Shown here piece after piece: positions 8,005-15,437 of a DNA stretch of 64,000 bases. Source of the stretch: Amycolatopsis vancoresmycina (lineage in GTDB: Bacteria; Actinomycetota; Actinomycetes; Mycobacteriales; Pseudonocardiaceae); NCBI RefSeq assembly GCF_000716785.1, contig NZ_JNYY01000001.1:1054001-1118000 (forward strand), read 5' to 3'. Numbering within the stretch: position 1 is the stretch's first letter; each line of letters opens with the position of its first letter. Below the pieces are notes generated by a model that was given only the letters and a program-made list of their open reading frames with translations, was not told the origin of the DNA and did no database searches. The translations under genes were made by a program, and so were the position numbers.

Positions 8005-8842
8005 GGGCGGCCTCCCCTTCGAGGGCGTCGAAGTGCCGCAGCATCCGCGCCGGATCCGGGTCGACGCCGGTGAACAGCCGGAACGACTCCGCGGCCTGCA
8101 GCACGACCATGCCGCCGCCGTGCAGCACGCGGCAGCCACGGGCGCGGGCGGCGGCCAGCAGGGCGGTCTCCAGCGGCCGGTAGACGATGTCGGCGACCCA
8201 CAGGTCCGGGCGCAGCAGCTCGGCCGGGAGCGGCGAGCCGGGGTGGGCCGCCATCCCGGTCGGGGTGGCGTGCACCAGGCCGTCGGCGTGCTGCACCGCG
8301 GTCAGGTCGCCGGTCACCGCGCGGCCCGGGCCGAACTTTTCGCGCAGTGTCCCGGCGAGCTTCGCGCCGCGCTCGCGGTCGACGTCGTGGATCGTGAGCC
8401 GGCCGGCGCCGAGCGAGAGGAGGGCGTGCGCGACCGCGGCGCCTGCTCCCCCGGCGCCGAGCAGGACGACGTCATCCAGGCGGACGTCGGGCAGGCCACG
8501 GGTGAGGCTGCGGGCGAAGCCGGTGGCGTCGGTGTTGTGGCCGACCGCGCGGTGGTTGCGGAAGACGACGGTGTTGACCGCGCCGAGGGCGGCGGCCTCG
8601 GGTGACAGCTCGTCGAGGTGCTCCAGGACCAGCTGCTTGGCCGGGTGGGTGACGTTGAGCCCGTCGAACCCGGCGAGCCGGGCGGCGGCGAGGACGTCGG
8701 CGACCGGGCGGCGCAGCGCGTCGAGGTCCAGCAGGCGGTAGACGTAGCGGAGGCCGAGCTCGTCGGCCTCGCGTTCGTGCAGCGCCGGGCTGGCCGACGG
8801 GCCGATGCCCGAGCCGACGAGCCCGATCAGGTAGCTGGCCAA
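7994..8842 (-). CDS. qsuD: Quinate/shikimate dehydrogenase, AroE/QsuD type
   Basis: 282 residues. The start is a TTG at 8842, preceded on the minus strand by GGAGG with 6 nt spacing; upstream in-frame codons lack such a site and run through the operator. Shikimate-binding GPSASPALH, catalytic Lys in NVTHPAKQ, GHNTDATGF with the catalytic Asp, and the Rossmann loop GAGGAGAAV are all intact. Being first in an operon with a dehydroshikimate dehydratase and next to a permease, it more likely oxidises quinate or shikimate than serves biosynthesis. A 3-dehydroquinate dehydratase gene is not nearby. Confidence 0.85.
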   Translation of the reverse strand: MASYLIGLVGSGIGPSASPALHEREADELGLRYVYRLLDLDALRRPVADVLAAARLAGFDGLNVTHPAKQLVLEHLDELSPEAAALGAVNTVVFRNHRAVGHNTDATGFARSLTRGLPDVRLDDVVLLGAGGAGAAVAHALLSLGAGRLTIHDVDRERGAKLAGTLREKFGPGRAVTGDLTAVQHADGLVHATPTGMAAHPGSPLPAELLRPDLWVADIVYRPLETALLAAARARGCRVLHGGGMVVLQAAESFRLFTGVDPDPARMLRHFDALEGEAAHAA

Positions 8843-8860
8843 GCGACGCCTCCGAGTTAA

Positions 8861-8880
8861 TGTACGAACTAGTACGTTCA
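8861..8880. promoter_or_regulatory. TetR-type operator in front of qsuD
   Basis: TGTACGAACTAGTACGTTCA is a 20-bp inverted repeat around CTAG with four mismatched positions. It starts 18 nt upstream of the qsuD TTG start and lies between qsuD and the divergent TetR gene. A related 21-bp site (16 identical positions) lies upstream of the permease at 9663-9683, so both are probably bound by the TetR protein encoded between them. Confidence 0.65.
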
Positions 8881-8917
8881 CGGTAGCGCGGCGGGAGCCG
8901 GTGCGGAAGGGCTGGGC

Positions 8918-8923
8918 TAGAGT
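8918..8923 (+). promoter_or_regulatory. Possible -10 of the TetR gene
   Basis: TAGAGT lies 31 nt upstream of the GTG start. No convincing -35 is visible. Confidence 0.3.
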
Positions 8924-8954
8924 GAGGCCGTCGACCTGCAGTGGAGGGAGCCCG

Positions 8955-9599
8955 GTGGCCGCACCATCGTCGGAGGCCGAGCGCCAGCGCGACAAGGAAC
9001 GCACGCGCGCCGACATCCTCGCGGTGGCCACCCGGGAGTTCGCGGACAAGGGCTACACCGGGGCCCGCGTCGACGAGATCGCCGCCCGCACCAGCACGAC
9101 CAAGCGGATGATCTACTACTACTTCGGCGGCAAGGAACAGCTGTACATCGCGGTGCTGGAGCGGGCGTACTCGGCGTTGCGAGCCTCGGAGAAGCAGCTC
9201 GACGTCGAGCACCTCGACCCCGAGGACGCCCTGCGGCAGCTGGCCGCGCTGACGTTCGACCACCACGAGGCGAACCCGGACTTCATCCGGCTGGTCAGCA
9301 TCGAGAACATCCACCACGCGGAACACCTGTCACGCTCGGAAATCCTGGCCGGCCTGGCCGACCCGGCCCTCGGCGGGATCACCCGGATCCTCGAGCGGGG
9401 CCGGAAGGCCGGTTTGTTCCGCGAGGACGTCGACGCGCTCGACGTCCACATGCTCATCAGCTCGTTCTGCGTGTTCCGGCTGGCGAACCGGCACACGTTC
9501 CAGGCGATCTTCGGCCGCGACATGCTGGACCCGGGCCGCCGCGAGCACTACCGCGCGATGCTCGGCACCTTGCTGATCGAATACCTGACCGCGCGCTGA
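8955..9599 (+). CDS. TetR-family regulator of the quinate/shikimate genes
   Basis: 214 residues. The GTG at 8955 is chosen because GGAGG lies 7 nt before it. An N-terminal helix-turn-helix (DEIAARTSTTKRMIYYYFGGKEQLY) is typical of TetR and the C-terminal part is the ligand-binding domain. It is transcribed away from qsuD-qsuB and toward the MFS permease. Inverted repeats of one family flank it on both sides, which suggests it represses both units until a pathway intermediate binds. The inducer is not deducible. Confidence 0.85.
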   Translation: MAAPSSEAERQRDKERTRADILAVATREFADKGYTGARVDEIAARTSTTKRMIYYYFGGKEQLYIAVLERAYSALRASEKQLDVEHLDPEDALRQLAALTFDHHEANPDFIRLVSIENIHHAEHLSRSEILAGLADPALGGITRILERGRKAGLFREDVDALDVHMLISSFCVFRLANRHTFQAIFGRDMLDPGRREHYRAMLGTLLIEYLTAR

Positions 9600-9630
9600 G
9601 CTCCGCGCTCCCGCCCGGCAAAAGGATCTC

Positions 9631-9683
9631 TTGACACCCGGGGTCCGGTCTCGCACCCTCTATTAACTAACTAGACCGTACAT
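9631..9683 (+). promoter_or_regulatory. Permease promoter region with TetR-type operator
   Basis: TTGACA at 9631-9636 is a consensus -35. The site TTAACTAACTAGACCGTACAT (9663-9683, 21 nt) is, on the other strand, 16/21 identical to the site in front of qsuD and shares ATGTACG and CTAGT. It would lie over or just downstream of the -10 region. No consensus -10 is evident. Confidence 0.55.
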
Positions 9684-9736
9684 TGCTTCCCGTCGCAGTC
9701 TGCGCAACGAAGCACGGACGTCAGGAGCACCTCCCC

Positions 9737-11044
9737 GTGACCGGATCGATGCCCCGCAAGGCGGCGCTCGCCGCCTGGATCGGCAGCGCGCTCGAGTACT
9801 ACGACTTCTTCATCTACGGCACCGCCGCCGCGCTCGTGTTCGGCAAGGTGTTCTTCCCCGCCTCCGCCCCGGCCACCGGCACCCTGCTGGCCCTGGCCAC
9901 CTTCGGCGTCGGCTACCTCGCCCGGCCGGTCGGCGCCTTCGTGCTCGGCCACGTCGGGGACCGGTTCGGCCGCAAGCGGGTGCTCGTCTTCACCCTGCTG
10001 CTCATGGGTTTCGCGACGTTCTGCGTCGGCTGCCTGCCGACGTACGCGAGCGCCGGCGTCCTGGCGCCTGTGCTGCTGGTCGTGCTTCGCCTGCTGCAGG
10101 GGCTTTCCGCGGCCGGTGAGCAGGCCGGCGCCAACTCGATGTCGCTGGAACACGCCCCGGAACACCGGCGGGCGTACTTCACCAGCTTCACCCTGAGCGG
10201 CACGCAGGCCGGGCAGATCCTGGCCACCGCGATCTTCCTGCCGGTCGCCGCGCTGCCCGCCCCGGACCTGCTCACCTGGGGCTGGCGGCTGCCGTTCTGG
10301 GGCAGCGCGCTCGTCGTGGTCGTCGGGTTCGTGATCCGCCGCAAGCTCGAGGAGACGCCGGTGTTCGAACGCACCGAGGTCGCGAAGCTGCCGGTCGCGA
10401 TCCTGTTCCGCCACCACTGGGCGGACGTCCTGCGCGTGGTGGTCGCGGCGACGATCGCCTCGGTGAGCACGATCTTCACCGTCTACGCGCTCAGCTACGC
10501 GGTCAACACGATCGGCCTGGCCCGCACCCCGATGCTGTGGGTCGGTGTGCTCGCGAACGTCGTCGCGCTGGCGGCGATCCCGCTGCTGGCCCGGCTCGCC
10601 GACCGCGTCGGGCGCAAACCGGTGTTCATCGCCGGGTGCCTCGCCTGCGGGGTGCTGATCTTCCCGTACCTGTGGTCGATCTCGATCGGCTCCTACGCGC
10701 TGCTGTTCGTGCTCGGCATCGTGCTGTTCGGGGTGGCGTACTCCGGTGTCAACGGGGTCTGGCCGGCGCTGTACGGCGAGATGTTCAGCGCCCGGGTCCG
10801 CCTGTCCGGCATGGCGATCGGCACCCAGATCGGTTTCGCGGTGGCGGGGTTCGCACCGAGCGTGGTGGCAGCGATCGGCTCCGGCAAAGAGGACTGGCTC
10901 GGCGTCGCGATCTTCACAGCGGCGGTGTGCGTGGCAGCGGCGCTCTCCGCGGCGACGGCTCGCGAGACCTACCGGGTGCCGACTGCGGAACTCGGCGGCG
11001 TCGAACCCGCGCCGCCGCGGGTCGCGTCCACTGTGGAGGGTTAG
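9737..11044 (+). CDS. MFS transporter of the metabolite:H+ symporter type (probable shikimate/quinate uptake)
   Basis: 435 residues, about 12 transmembrane segments. The N-terminal IGSALEYYDFFIYGTAAALVF and the loop GHVGDRFGRKRVLV are hallmarks of the MHS subfamily, which includes ShiA. The GTG at 9737 is chosen with GGAG 9 nt upstream; an ATG 12 nt on is the alternative. The substrate is inferred from the adjacent quinate/shikimate genes and the shared operator. Confidence 0.82.
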   Translation: MTGSMPRKAALAAWIGSALEYYDFFIYGTAAALVFGKVFFPASAPATGTLLALATFGVGYLARPVGAFVLGHVGDRFGRKRVLVFTLLLMGFATFCVGCLPTYASAGVLAPVLLVVLRLLQGLSAAGEQAGANSMSLEHAPEHRRAYFTSFTLSGTQAGQILATAIFLPVAALPAPDLLTWGWRLPFWGSALVVVVGFVIRRKLEETPVFERTEVAKLPVAILFRHHWADVLRVVVAATIASVSTIFTVYALSYAVNTIGLARTPMLWVGVLANVVALAAIPLLARLADRVGRKPVFIAGCLACGVLIFPYLWSISIGSYALLFVLGIVLFGVAYSGVNGVWPALYGEMFSARVRLSGMAIGTQIGFAVAGFAPSVVAAIGSGKEDWLGVAIFTAAVCVAAALSAATARETYRVPTAELGGVEPAPPRVASTVEG

Positions 11045-11187
11045 CGCGGCACGCCGGCCGCGGCGGCGAGAGCGCGCACCGCGGTCCACAGCCCGGCGCC
11101 GGCGGTCGCCAAGCCGCCGGCGTCCCGGAGCAGGTCCTGGACCTTCGCGCCCGCTCCCCGACCGCCGTGGAAGTGGATGCCGTCCAC
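11041..11187 (-). CDS. Small hypothetical protein (48 aa) translationally coupled to the FHA gene
   Basis: The GTG at 11187 follows directly after the TAG stop of the FHA gene. A GGAGG at 11198-11194, inside the end of that gene, is 6 nt upstream, so re-initiation is well set up. The product begins MDGIHFHGGRGAGAKVQDLL, followed by an Ala/Gly/Leu-rich helical part (GLWTAVRALAAAAGVPR). The TAA stop overlaps the convergent permease end by 3 bp. I do not recognise the family. Support is the ribosome-binding site, the coupling and the way it fills the gap exactly. Confidence 0.5.
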   Translation of the reverse strand: MDGIHFHGGRGAGAKVQDLLRDAGGLATAGAGLWTAVRALAAAAGVPR

Positions 11188-11925
11188 CTAGCGCCTCCGC
11201 TGCCGCGCCGCTTTGGACAGCACCAGCCCGATCATCGCGATCACCCCGCCCAGCCCGAACAGCGCGAAGCCCACCGCACCCAGCGGCACGCCGCCGAAGA
11301 CGTCCGGGCCCAGCAGCGACGGCGGCGTGTCGGAACCGGCGCGGGAAACCGCCTTGGCGAACCGGAAGATCACCGACGCCCAGATCGCGAACCCGGCCAG
11401 CACCATCAGCAGCCCCAGCACCATGACCACGCGGCCGGCGCCCCGACCGGTGGCCAGTTCCGAGATCAGCTGCCCTTCGGGCGTGCTGAATTCGTAGTGC
11501 CGCCGGTTGTCGTAGCTGTGGTTGACGTCGCGCCCGGCGTTGGTGATCGTCCCGGCCGGCACGTCCCCGACCGAGACACCCCCGGCGCGCTGCCACGTCC
11601 GGGTGGCCGCCACCGGCACCGGCCCGTCGGAGTAGACCGCAGTGATCGGGCCGAACTCGAGCCGGTCGCCGTGCCGCAGCGGGTGGTCCTGCCCGGCGGC
11701 CAGCCGCCGCCCGTTGAGCCGGGTGCCGGTGCGCGACCCGGCATCGGAGACCCAGGTGCCCCGCCCGTCGCGCCGGATCCAGGCGTGCCGCAACGACACC
11801 TGGTCCGAGTACAGCCTCAGGTCCGCGTCGGGCCCGCGCCCGACCAGCCACGAGCCCCGCCGCACGGCCAGCCGCGCGACGGCCCCGTCGAGCGTCTCGA
11901 TCCTCGCTTCAGCCTGCCCGGCCAT
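11188..11925 (-). CDS. FHA-domain membrane protein
   Basis: 245 residues. The N-terminal FHA domain (about 8-95) keeps the phosphothreonine-binding residues: GR at 29-30, S44/H47 in SLRHAWI, SRTGT (64-68) and N71. A linker (residues 100-160) contains NAGRDVNHSYDNRRHYEF. Two hydrophobic segments (about 163-190 and 210-238) and a basic tail KAARQRRR end it, giving a cytoplasmic FHA domain on a two-pass anchor. It probably reads Ser/Thr-kinase signals at the membrane. No kinase gene is adjacent. The downstream microgene is coupled to it. Confidence 0.8.
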   Translation of the reverse strand: MAGQAEARIETLDGAVARLAVRRGSWLVGRGPDADLRLYSDQVSLRHAWIRRDGRGTWVSDAGSRTGTRLNGRRLAAGQDHPLRHGDRLEFGPITAVYSDGPVPVAATRTWQRAGGVSVGDVPAGTITNAGRDVNHSYDNRRHYEFSTPEGQLISELATGRGAGRVVMVLGLLMVLAGFAIWASVIFRFAKAVSRAGSDTPPSLLGPDVFGGVPLGAVGFALFGLGGVIAMIGLVLSKAARQRRR

Positions 11926-11941
11926 CGGCCCTCTTCCCGTC

Positions 11942-11972
11942 GCACGGCTTCTTCGCCAAGGAAGAGCCGTGC
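11942..11972 (-). terminator. Imperfect hairpin between the EtfD-like and FHA genes
   Basis: GCACGGCTTCTT (11942-11953) and AAGAGCCGTGC (11962-11972) form an imperfect stem. It lies between the stop of the etfD-like gene at 12011 and the FHA start at 11925, so it may end the former transcript. Confidence 0.4.
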
Positions 11973-12010
11973 GGCGGGCGGGCAGATATCGGACGAACGG
12001 GTGAACCCGG

Positions 12011-14104
12011 TCAGGGTTTCGGCGCGGGCGCCTTGACCCGTTCCAAGAGCAGCTGGGCGACGTCGCGGACGTCGACGTTCTCCGCCTTCTGCTCGCTCTG
12101 CCGCTGGACGAGCCCGTCGGTCAGCATCACGCGGCAGAACGGGCAGCCCGTCACGATCGTCTCGGCGTCCGTGGCGATCGCCTCGTCCACCCGCTCCAGG
12201 TTGATGCGCTTGCCGATCTGCTCCTCCATCCACATGCGGGCGCCGCCCGCGCCGCAGCACAGGGCGCGGTCCGCGTGGCGGGGCATCTCCGCCAGCGTTG
12301 CGCCCGTGGCGCCGACCAGCTCGCGCGGCGGGGTGTAGACCTTGTTGTGGCGGCCCAGGTAGCAGGGGTCGTGGTAGGTGACCTTCGGGCCGTCCTCGAC
12401 CGGCTTGACCGGCGTGAGCTGCCCGCCACGGACCAGGCGGTTGAGCAGCTGCGTGTGGTGGACCACCTCGTAGTGGCCGTCCAGCTGGGGGTATTCGCGG
12501 CTCAGCGTGTTCAGGCAGTGCGGGCAGGTCGTGACGATCTTGCGCAGCCTCGGCTCGCGGCCCTCGAACACGGCGTTCAACGTCTCCGCCGTCTGCTGCG
12601 CCATCATCTGGAACAGGAACTCGTTGCCCGCGCGACGGGCCGGATCACCGGTGCAGGACTCCTCGTTGCCCAGCACCACGTACTTCACCCCGGCGATGTG
12701 CAGGAGCTCGGCCGTGGCGCGGACGGTCTTGCGCGCCTGGTCGTCGAACGCGCCCGCGCAGCCGACCCAGTAGACGTACTCGACGTCCTCGGCCAGCTCA
12801 CCGTCGAACACCGGGACGTCGAAGCCCAGGTCCTTCGTCCACGCGAGCCGCTCGGAGTTGTTCTGGCCCCACGGGTTGCCCTTGGTCTCCAGGTTCTTGA
12901 ACAGCCCGCCCAGCTCGGTCGGGAACGCCGACTCGATCATCACCTGGTAGCGGCGCATGTCGACGATGTGGTCGACGTGCTCGATGTCCACCGGGCACTG
13001 CTCGACGCACGCGCCGCAGGTGGTGCACGACCACAGGACGTCCGGGTCGATCACGCCGCCGTCGGCCTCCGGGCCGACGAGCGGGCGGGCCTCCTCGTGC
13101 TCGGTGCCCGCCAGGATGTAGGGCGCCTCCTCGAACAGGTTGTCGCGCAGGTTCATGATGACCAGCTTGGGCGACAACGGCTTGCCGGTGTTCCACGCCG
13201 GGCACTGCGACTGGCAGCGGCCGCACTCGGTGCACGTGGCGAAGTCCAGCATGCCCTTCCAGGTGAAGTCGCCGATCTTGCCGCGGCCGAACGTGTCGTC
13301 CTCGCCCGGGTCCTCGAAGTCGATCGGCTTGCCCGCGGACTCCATCGGCAGCAGCGGGCCCAGTGCGTCCGGCAGCCGCTTGGCCGAGACGTTGAGCGGC
13401 GCGACGAAGATGTGCAGGTGCTTGGAGTAGAGCACGATCGACAGGAACACCAGCATCACGCCGATGTGCAGCAGCAGGCCGACCGTCTCCAGCACCTCGG
13501 TCGTCGAGTGGCCGAGCGGCTCCAGCAGGTTCCCGACGCCGAGCGAGACGTACGCGCCCGACTGGTAGGGGAAGTTCCCGGACGCCGAGGACGCGCCGCG
13601 GAAGAAGAACATCGTCCAGACGACGTTGAAGATCATGACCAGGATCAGCCACGCGCCGCCGGTGTGCGAGCCGTAGAAGCGGGACGCGCGGTCCTTGCGC
13701 TCGGGGGCGTTCCGGATCCGGATGATCGTGAACACGCCCAGCGAAACGGCCACCGCGACGGCGATGAAGTCCTGCAGGAAGCCGAGCACCGCCCAGTGGC
13801 CGATCCACGGGATGGCGAACCTCTCGTCGAACAGCGCGCCGTACGCCTCGAGGTACACCGAAGCGAGGATCACGAAGCCCCAGAACGTGAAGAAGTGCGC
13901 CAGGCCGGGCACCGACCACTTCAGCAGCTTCCGCTGGCCGAACACCTCGCGCACCTGCGCGAAGACGCGGGCACCGAGCTCGTCGGACCGCTTGGTGTCG
14001 GGCTGGCCGGCCTTGATCAGCCGGTACAGGAAGGCCACCCGCCTGCCGGCGACGGCGAGGCCGACGACGGTCATGAGCAGGCCGAGGATGAGACGAACGA
14101 GCAC
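12011..14104 (-). CDS. etfD: Membrane iron-sulfur oxidoreductase, EtfD-like (heterodisulfide-reductase type)
   Basis: 697 residues. An N-terminal membrane domain (about residues 1-245, five to six hydrophobic segments) precedes two 4Fe-4S motifs (CTECGRCQSQCP and CTTCGACVEQCP). Two CCG-type cysteine domains follow, with TCPHCLNTLSREYP and CCGAGGARMWME. The layout matches the mycobacterial protein Rv0338c, named EtfD and proposed to pass electrons from ETF (fatty-acid beta-oxidation) to menaquinone. The gene follows a Cys-rich protein gene on the same strand after 31 nt. No etfAB is in the window. Confidence 0.82.
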   Translation of the reverse strand: MLVRLILGLLMTVVGLAVAGRRVAFLYRLIKAGQPDTKRSDELGARVFAQVREVFGQRKLLKWSVPGLAHFFTFWGFVILASVYLEAYGALFDERFAIPWIGHWAVLGFLQDFIAVAVAVSLGVFTIIRIRNAPERKDRASRFYGSHTGGAWLILVMIFNVVWTMFFFRGASSASGNFPYQSGAYVSLGVGNLLEPLGHSTTEVLETVGLLLHIGVMLVFLSIVLYSKHLHIFVAPLNVSAKRLPDALGPLLPMESAGKPIDFEDPGEDDTFGRGKIGDFTWKGMLDFATCTECGRCQSQCPAWNTGKPLSPKLVIMNLRDNLFEEAPYILAGTEHEEARPLVGPEADGGVIDPDVLWSCTTCGACVEQCPVDIEHVDHIVDMRRYQVMIESAFPTELGGLFKNLETKGNPWGQNNSERLAWTKDLGFDVPVFDGELAEDVEYVYWVGCAGAFDDQARKTVRATAELLHIAGVKYVVLGNEESCTGDPARRAGNEFLFQMMAQQTAETLNAVFEGREPRLRKIVTTCPHCLNTLSREYPQLDGHYEVVHHTQLLNRLVRGGQLTPVKPVEDGPKVTYHDPCYLGRHNKVYTPPRELVGATGATLAEMPRHADRALCCGAGGARMWMEEQIGKRINLERVDEAIATDAETIVTGCPFCRVMLTDGLVQRQSEQKAENVDVRDVAQLLLERVKAPAPKP

Positions 14105-14135
14105 GAGTCCTCCGCGTCGTGATGGAAGGACCGGC

Positions 14136-14552
14136 TCAGTGCGAGCCGGTGTAGTACCGGCACGCCTGGCACGCGTACCGCATCTTCGCGACCCGCCAGC
14201 GTTTCCGGTACAGATCGAGGTCGGGCGACCGCCGGACGCCGAGGCGCTGGTAACGCCCGGGCCGCCGGCCGGTTTCGTACTGCTCGGTCGCGCGGCCGAG
14301 GTGGGCGCGCCGCAGCACGCACCCCCGCGTCCGGCAGCGGCCGAGCGCGCTGCGGCAGAACCGGTGCAGCAGCACGAGGTCGCCGGTCAGTTCTTCGACC
14401 ACGCCGTACCCGGGGTGGTCGCCCGGCCCGGCGAGCCGCACCGGCAGCCCGCAGTACACGCATTTGAGCGTGCAGGTGAGGCAGCCGGTGAGGTGCCTGA
14501 GCCGCAGTTCGCGCCGGTCTTCGGAGCCGGGTCCTCGGACGCGCGACGCCAT
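14136..14552 (-). CDS. Cysteine-rich hypothetical protein
   Basis: 138 residues from the ATG at 14552, preceded by AGGAGG with 4 nt spacing. Four N-terminal cysteines are spaced CxxC-x3-CxxC (24, 27, 31, 34), followed by FCRSALGRCRTRGC and a C-terminal CQAC. This suggests one or two zinc ribbons. The protein is rich in Arg (about one in six residues). I do not recognise a named family. It lies 31 nt upstream of the etfD-like gene in the same direction and may be co-transcribed. Confidence 0.6.
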   Translation of the reverse strand: MASRVRGPGSEDRRELRLRHLTGCLTCTLKCVYCGLPVRLAGPGDHPGYGVVEELTGDLVLLHRFCRSALGRCRTRGCVLRRAHLGRATEQYETGRRPGRYQRLGVRRSPDLDLYRKRWRVAKMRYACQACRYYTGSH

Positions 14553-14773
14553 CTGGCCTCCTGGAGCGACTGTGATCGGCACCACTGTCTGCTACTGGAG
14601 GGTAATGAGGAGATCACTTCGCGCGACAGGACCGAACGGACTAGTTGCCCTACACCGTTCAGCGCAATTTGCGGAGCAAGGATCACCTTACTGTCCGTAG
14701 AACGGACGCTCCACACCGCAAATCGTACGTTCGGCCCTGCTGCCGGCTCCGTGTTCCCCGCCACAATCCGGAC

Positions 14774-15436
14774 ATGACCTACCACCCGGTTCCCTACCGG
14801 CCCGCCCGGCTGCCCGACGACGAGAGCCTCGCCCGGGCCGCCACCCTGCGGCAGCACATGGAGGCGCGGCGCTCGGTCCGGATGTTCTCCCCCGACCCGG
14901 TCCCCGAACGCGCGGTGCTCGACGCGATCGCGGTGGCCTCGACCGCCCCGAGCGGAGCCCACCAGCAGCCGTGGACGTTCGTCCTGGTCGCCGATCCCGA
15001 CGTGCGCCGCCGGATCCGCGAAGCCGCCGAAGCCGAAGAACAGCTCTCCTACGACGGCCGGCTCGGCGACGAATGGCTCGCCGCGCTGCGGCCCCTCGGC
15101 ACGGACGCGGTGAAGCCGCACCTGACGGACGCGCCGTACCTGATCGTCGTGTTCCAGCAACGGTTCGCCCTCGACGAGGACGGCGGCGTCCGCAAGCACT
15201 ACTACGTCGACGAATCGGTCGGCATCGCGGTCGGCATGCTGCTCACGGCGCTGCAGGTGGCCGGCCTGGCGGCGTTGACGCACACGCCGTCGCCGATGCG
15301 GTTCCTCGGGGAGCTGCTGGGCCGTCCCCGCAACGAAAAGGCGTTCGCGGTGATCCCGGTGGGCTACCCGGCCGACGACTGCGTCGTTCCGGACCTGCGG
15401 CGCAAGCCCCTCGGCGAAGTCCTCGTCCGGATCTGA
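14774..15436 (+). CDS. Nitroreductase-fold flavoprotein, iodotyrosine-deiodinase-like
   Basis: 220 residues. RRSVRMFSPDPVPE and the segment APSGAHQQPWTFVLV are the FMN-binding signatures of the IYD/BluB-like branch of the nitroreductase superfamily. YYVDESVGIAVGMLLTALQVAGLAALTHTP follows the FMN phosphate region. Bacterial IYD homologues can reductively dehalogenate halotyrosines; the real substrate is unknown. The ATG at 14774 lies 6 nt after a CACAAT -10 hexamer (14762-14767), so the mRNA is probably leaderless. The 221-bp gap before it shows no other feature. Confidence 0.8.
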   Translation: MTYHPVPYRPARLPDDESLARAATLRQHMEARRSVRMFSPDPVPERAVLDAIAVASTAPSGAHQQPWTFVLVADPDVRRRIREAAEAEEQLSYDGRLGDEWLAALRPLGTDAVKPHLTDAPYLIVVFQQRFALDEDGGVRKHYYVDESVGIAVGMLLTALQVAGLAALTHTPSPMRFLGELLGRPRNEKAFAVIPVGYPADDCVVPDLRRKPLGEVLVRI

Positions 15437-15437
15437 C

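Noticed and set aside
8955..9599. DasR candidate near the das operon
   Set aside because: The protein has a TetR fold and lies within the quinate/shikimate genes; DasR is a GntR/HutC protein.
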